64,000 nucleotides of DNA, from NCBI GenBank assembly GCA_020636375.1, contig JACJXZ010000003.1:496001-560000 (forward strand). The letters run 5' to 3'. Below the pieces are notes generated by a model. It did no database searches. It saw only the letters and a program-made list of their open reading frames with translations, and was not told where the DNA came from. Shown here piece after piece: positions 62,314 through 64,000 of the stretch (position 1 is its first letter; each line of letters starts with the position of its first letter). This DNA is from Lewinellaceae bacterium (GTDB lineage: Bacteria; Bacteroidota; Bacteroidia; Chitinophagales; Saprospiraceae). The translations under genes were made by a program, and so were the position numbers.

Positions 62314-62697
62314 TCACTGATCCAAATCCAGCTTCCACGCCTCCCTCGTCTCCGTATTGTACAAGACGATGTTCGCTGTAAAATCAATATCAGCCATCTC
62401 CGGCCAGGAATAATCCCGCTTGCCCACGATCAGCCAGGAAGGGCCGTCCGGGCCTACGACGGGGTAATAATAGAATACATTCTCGCAAGTCTCTTTTATA
62501 GGCTCCACCTCTCCGGTAGAGACATGAATTCTGAAAAGGCCTGCCCGGCCAAATGCGCCGACCAATGCATCATCGCTTTCCCAAGCCAGGGCTAGCACTT
62601 CAGTGACTAGCGCAATTCGAACTAATCCGCTCAAAAGATCGTAATATTTCCTACAGGATCGCAAAATCCGGGCCCCAAACCGCCAATTCTCCCGCAA
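62314..62697 (-). pseudogene. possible C-terminal remnant of a beta-propeller-like gene
   Basis: The last 90 codons read like real protein (LAWESDDALVGAFGRAGLF, YYYPVVGPDGPSWLIVG, MADIDFTANIVLYNTETREAW), in a propeller-like beta pattern. The upstream part (RENWRFGARILRSCRKYY) is unlike it and lies close to the divergent cysS promoter, so the original 5' end appears lost. It ends one base after higA, on the opposite strand. The insertion of the toxin-antitoxin pair or another rearrangement could have removed the rest. A short intact gene is the alternative. Confidence 0.4.
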
Positions 62698-62703
62698 AGC
62701 CCT

Positions 62704-62711
62704 TATTTTTG
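62704..62711 (+). promoter_or_regulatory. -7 box upstream of cysS
   Basis: TATTTTTG matches TAnnTTTG, 23 bases before the cysS start. No clear -33 box. Confidence 0.5.
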
Positions 62712-62734
62712 CGGCTCAAAAAGCAACCGCCCGA

Positions 62735-64000
62735 ATGAAACACGAACTAAAGATATACAACAGCCTCAGCCGGCAAAAAGAACTGTTCGAACCCCTGCAC
62801 GAGGGCTACGTGGGCCTCTACGTCTGCGGCCCGACGGTCTATAGCGACGTCCACCTGGGCAACTGCCGGACCTTCGTGTCCTTCGACGTCATCTACCGCT
62901 ACCTGACGTACCTCGGCTATAAAGTACGCTATGTGCGAAACATCACCGACGTGGGCCACCTGGAGGGAGACACCGACTCCGATGCCGAGGACAAAATCTC
63001 CAAAAAGGCCCGCCTGGAGCAACTGGAGCCGATGGAACTGGTGCAGCGCCACACCCGCAGCTTCCACCACATCCTGGTCATGCTCAACACCCTGTCGCCC
63101 AGCATCGAACCGACGGCCACCGGGCACATTGTCGAGCAAATACAGATGGTGCAGGAAATCCTGGACAATGGCTATGCCTATGTCAAAAACGGATCGGTCT
63201 ACTTCAATACACCCAAATTCATCAAAGACCACGGCGTATACGGCAAGCTCTCCGGCAAGCGGGTCGACGACCTGCTGTCGGAAACGCGGGACGACCTCAA
63301 AAACCAGGACGAAAAGAACGACCCTTCCGATTTTGCCATCTGGATCAAAGCCGACGAGCGCCACCTCATGCGCTGGCCCTCGCCCTGGTCGGTGGGCTTC
63401 CCCGGCTGGCACCTCGAATGCTCGGCCATGAGCACCAAATACCTGGGTAAGCAGTTCGACATCCACGGCGGCGGTATGGACCTGCGCAGTTCCCTCACCA
63501 CGAGAACGAGATCGCCCAGAACTACGGTGCCTGCGGCTGCATGCCGGTGCGCTACTGGATGCACGGCAACATGCTGCTGCTGAACGGCCGGAAAATGTCC
63601 AAAACGCCGGACCCGGAGACGGGCAAGTCCAACTCCATCACGCCGGTGGAGCTGTTCTCTGGCCAGAACGAGATATTCAGCAAGCCCTATTCGCCCATGG
63701 TGGTGCGGTTTTTCATGCTGCAATCCCACTACCGCAGCACGCTCGACCTGACCGACGACGCCCTGCTGGCCGCCGAAAAGGGCTTCCGCCGCCTGATGGA
63801 GGCAAACAAGGCTTTGCAGGGTATGGCCTCCGCCGGCAAAGGGCAGGAAGGGCCGCTGGGCGAGGAAATCCAAAAGCTGATCGGCCAGATCCACGAGGAA
63901 ATGAACGACGATTTCAACACGCCCCGGGCATTGGCCGTGCTATTCGACCTCGTCACCAAAGTCAACAGCTTGAAGGACGGACACCTGCCGATGGATCAAA
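62735..64000 (+). CDS. cysS: cysteinyl-tRNA synthetase, frameshifted and cut by window end
   Basis: A class I aminoacyl-tRNA synthetase charging tRNA-Cys. Visible features: the zinc Cys and HIGH-like motif in YVCGPTVYSDVHLGNCRTF, WPSPWSVGFPGWHLECSAMS, FDIHGGGMDL, and, in the shifted frame, NGRKMSKTPDPETG (KMSKS). At 63485-63486 two extra bases (CG) break the frame: GGGMDL should run into QFPHHENEIAQNYG, which is intact but one frame over and open to the window end. As the gene is essential and otherwise intact, an indel error in the sequence is likelier than a pseudogene. The 3' end is outside the window. Confidence 0.9.

Overview
The window looks like a chromosome segment of a Bacteroidota bacterium, probably of the Saprospiria (Lewinella/Phaeodactylibacter-like) group. 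The sequence supports the phylum in several ways: a TATCTTTG-type -7 promoter box upstream of many genes, a rimP-nusA-infB block with a very long infB, a small membrane protein-mutL-rhomboid-rhomboid-endonuclease block, LytTR regulators, a DUF5686 outer-membrane protein, the futalosine menaquinone enzyme MqnC, and mostly weak Shine-Dalgarno sequences. GC is moderately high, with AT-richer patches. The order-level placement is an inference. No rRNA, tRNA, CRISPR array or intact transposase was seen.

Layout. 1-2459: 3' part of a TPR-CHAT protease-like gene overlapping a CYTH gene. 2545-7712: infB, nusA, rimP (minus strand). 7956-9098: mqnC. 9540-18574: four-gene minus-strand operon of a vWA-domain membrane protein, a tubulin/FtsZ-superfamily protein, its large partner and a membrane protein. 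18927-24213: glucokinase, a divergent nicotinamide riboside transporter/kinase pair, two MscS channels and RecX. 24408-36181: a small GG-motif (RiPP-precursor-like) peptide, LytTR regulators, nadB, a ferredoxin-cyclase-globin fusion, a hydrolase, a PLP decarboxylase and a DUF819 transporter. 36718-38582: AmmeMemoRadiSam genes. 39326-41819: a SWIM/SNF2 helicase broken by two frameshifts. 42325-53263: an unusual cluster of a CHAT-STAND-WD40 protein (1401 aa), a protein of unknown function, a beta-propeller-caspase protein (1403 aa) and a three-helix membrane protein. 53250-55886: DUF5686 outer-membrane protein. 56596-61633: the mutL block. 61719-62312: a HigBA-type toxin-antitoxin pair. 62735-end: cysS with a frameshift.

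The most novel candidates are the CHAT/caspase cluster, which pairs two cysteine-protease-like enzymes with an NTP switch, propeller sensors and a membrane component (a layout expected of a regulated cell-death or defence module), and the tubulin-like/vWA operon, which fits a membrane-remodelling module. Intergenic space is crowded with small non-coding elements: a hairpin family with 7-bp tandem repeats (5 copies, 4 of them just after the 3' end of a minus-strand gene), a foldback family with a shared 49-bp core (3 copies), a roughly 120-bp MITE-like repeat (3 copies, one carrying a nested insertion with a 9-bp direct duplication), and single elements with long terminal inverted repeats. Three frame breaks in conserved genes (two in SNF2, one in cysS) suggest either indel errors in the assembly or recent decay.
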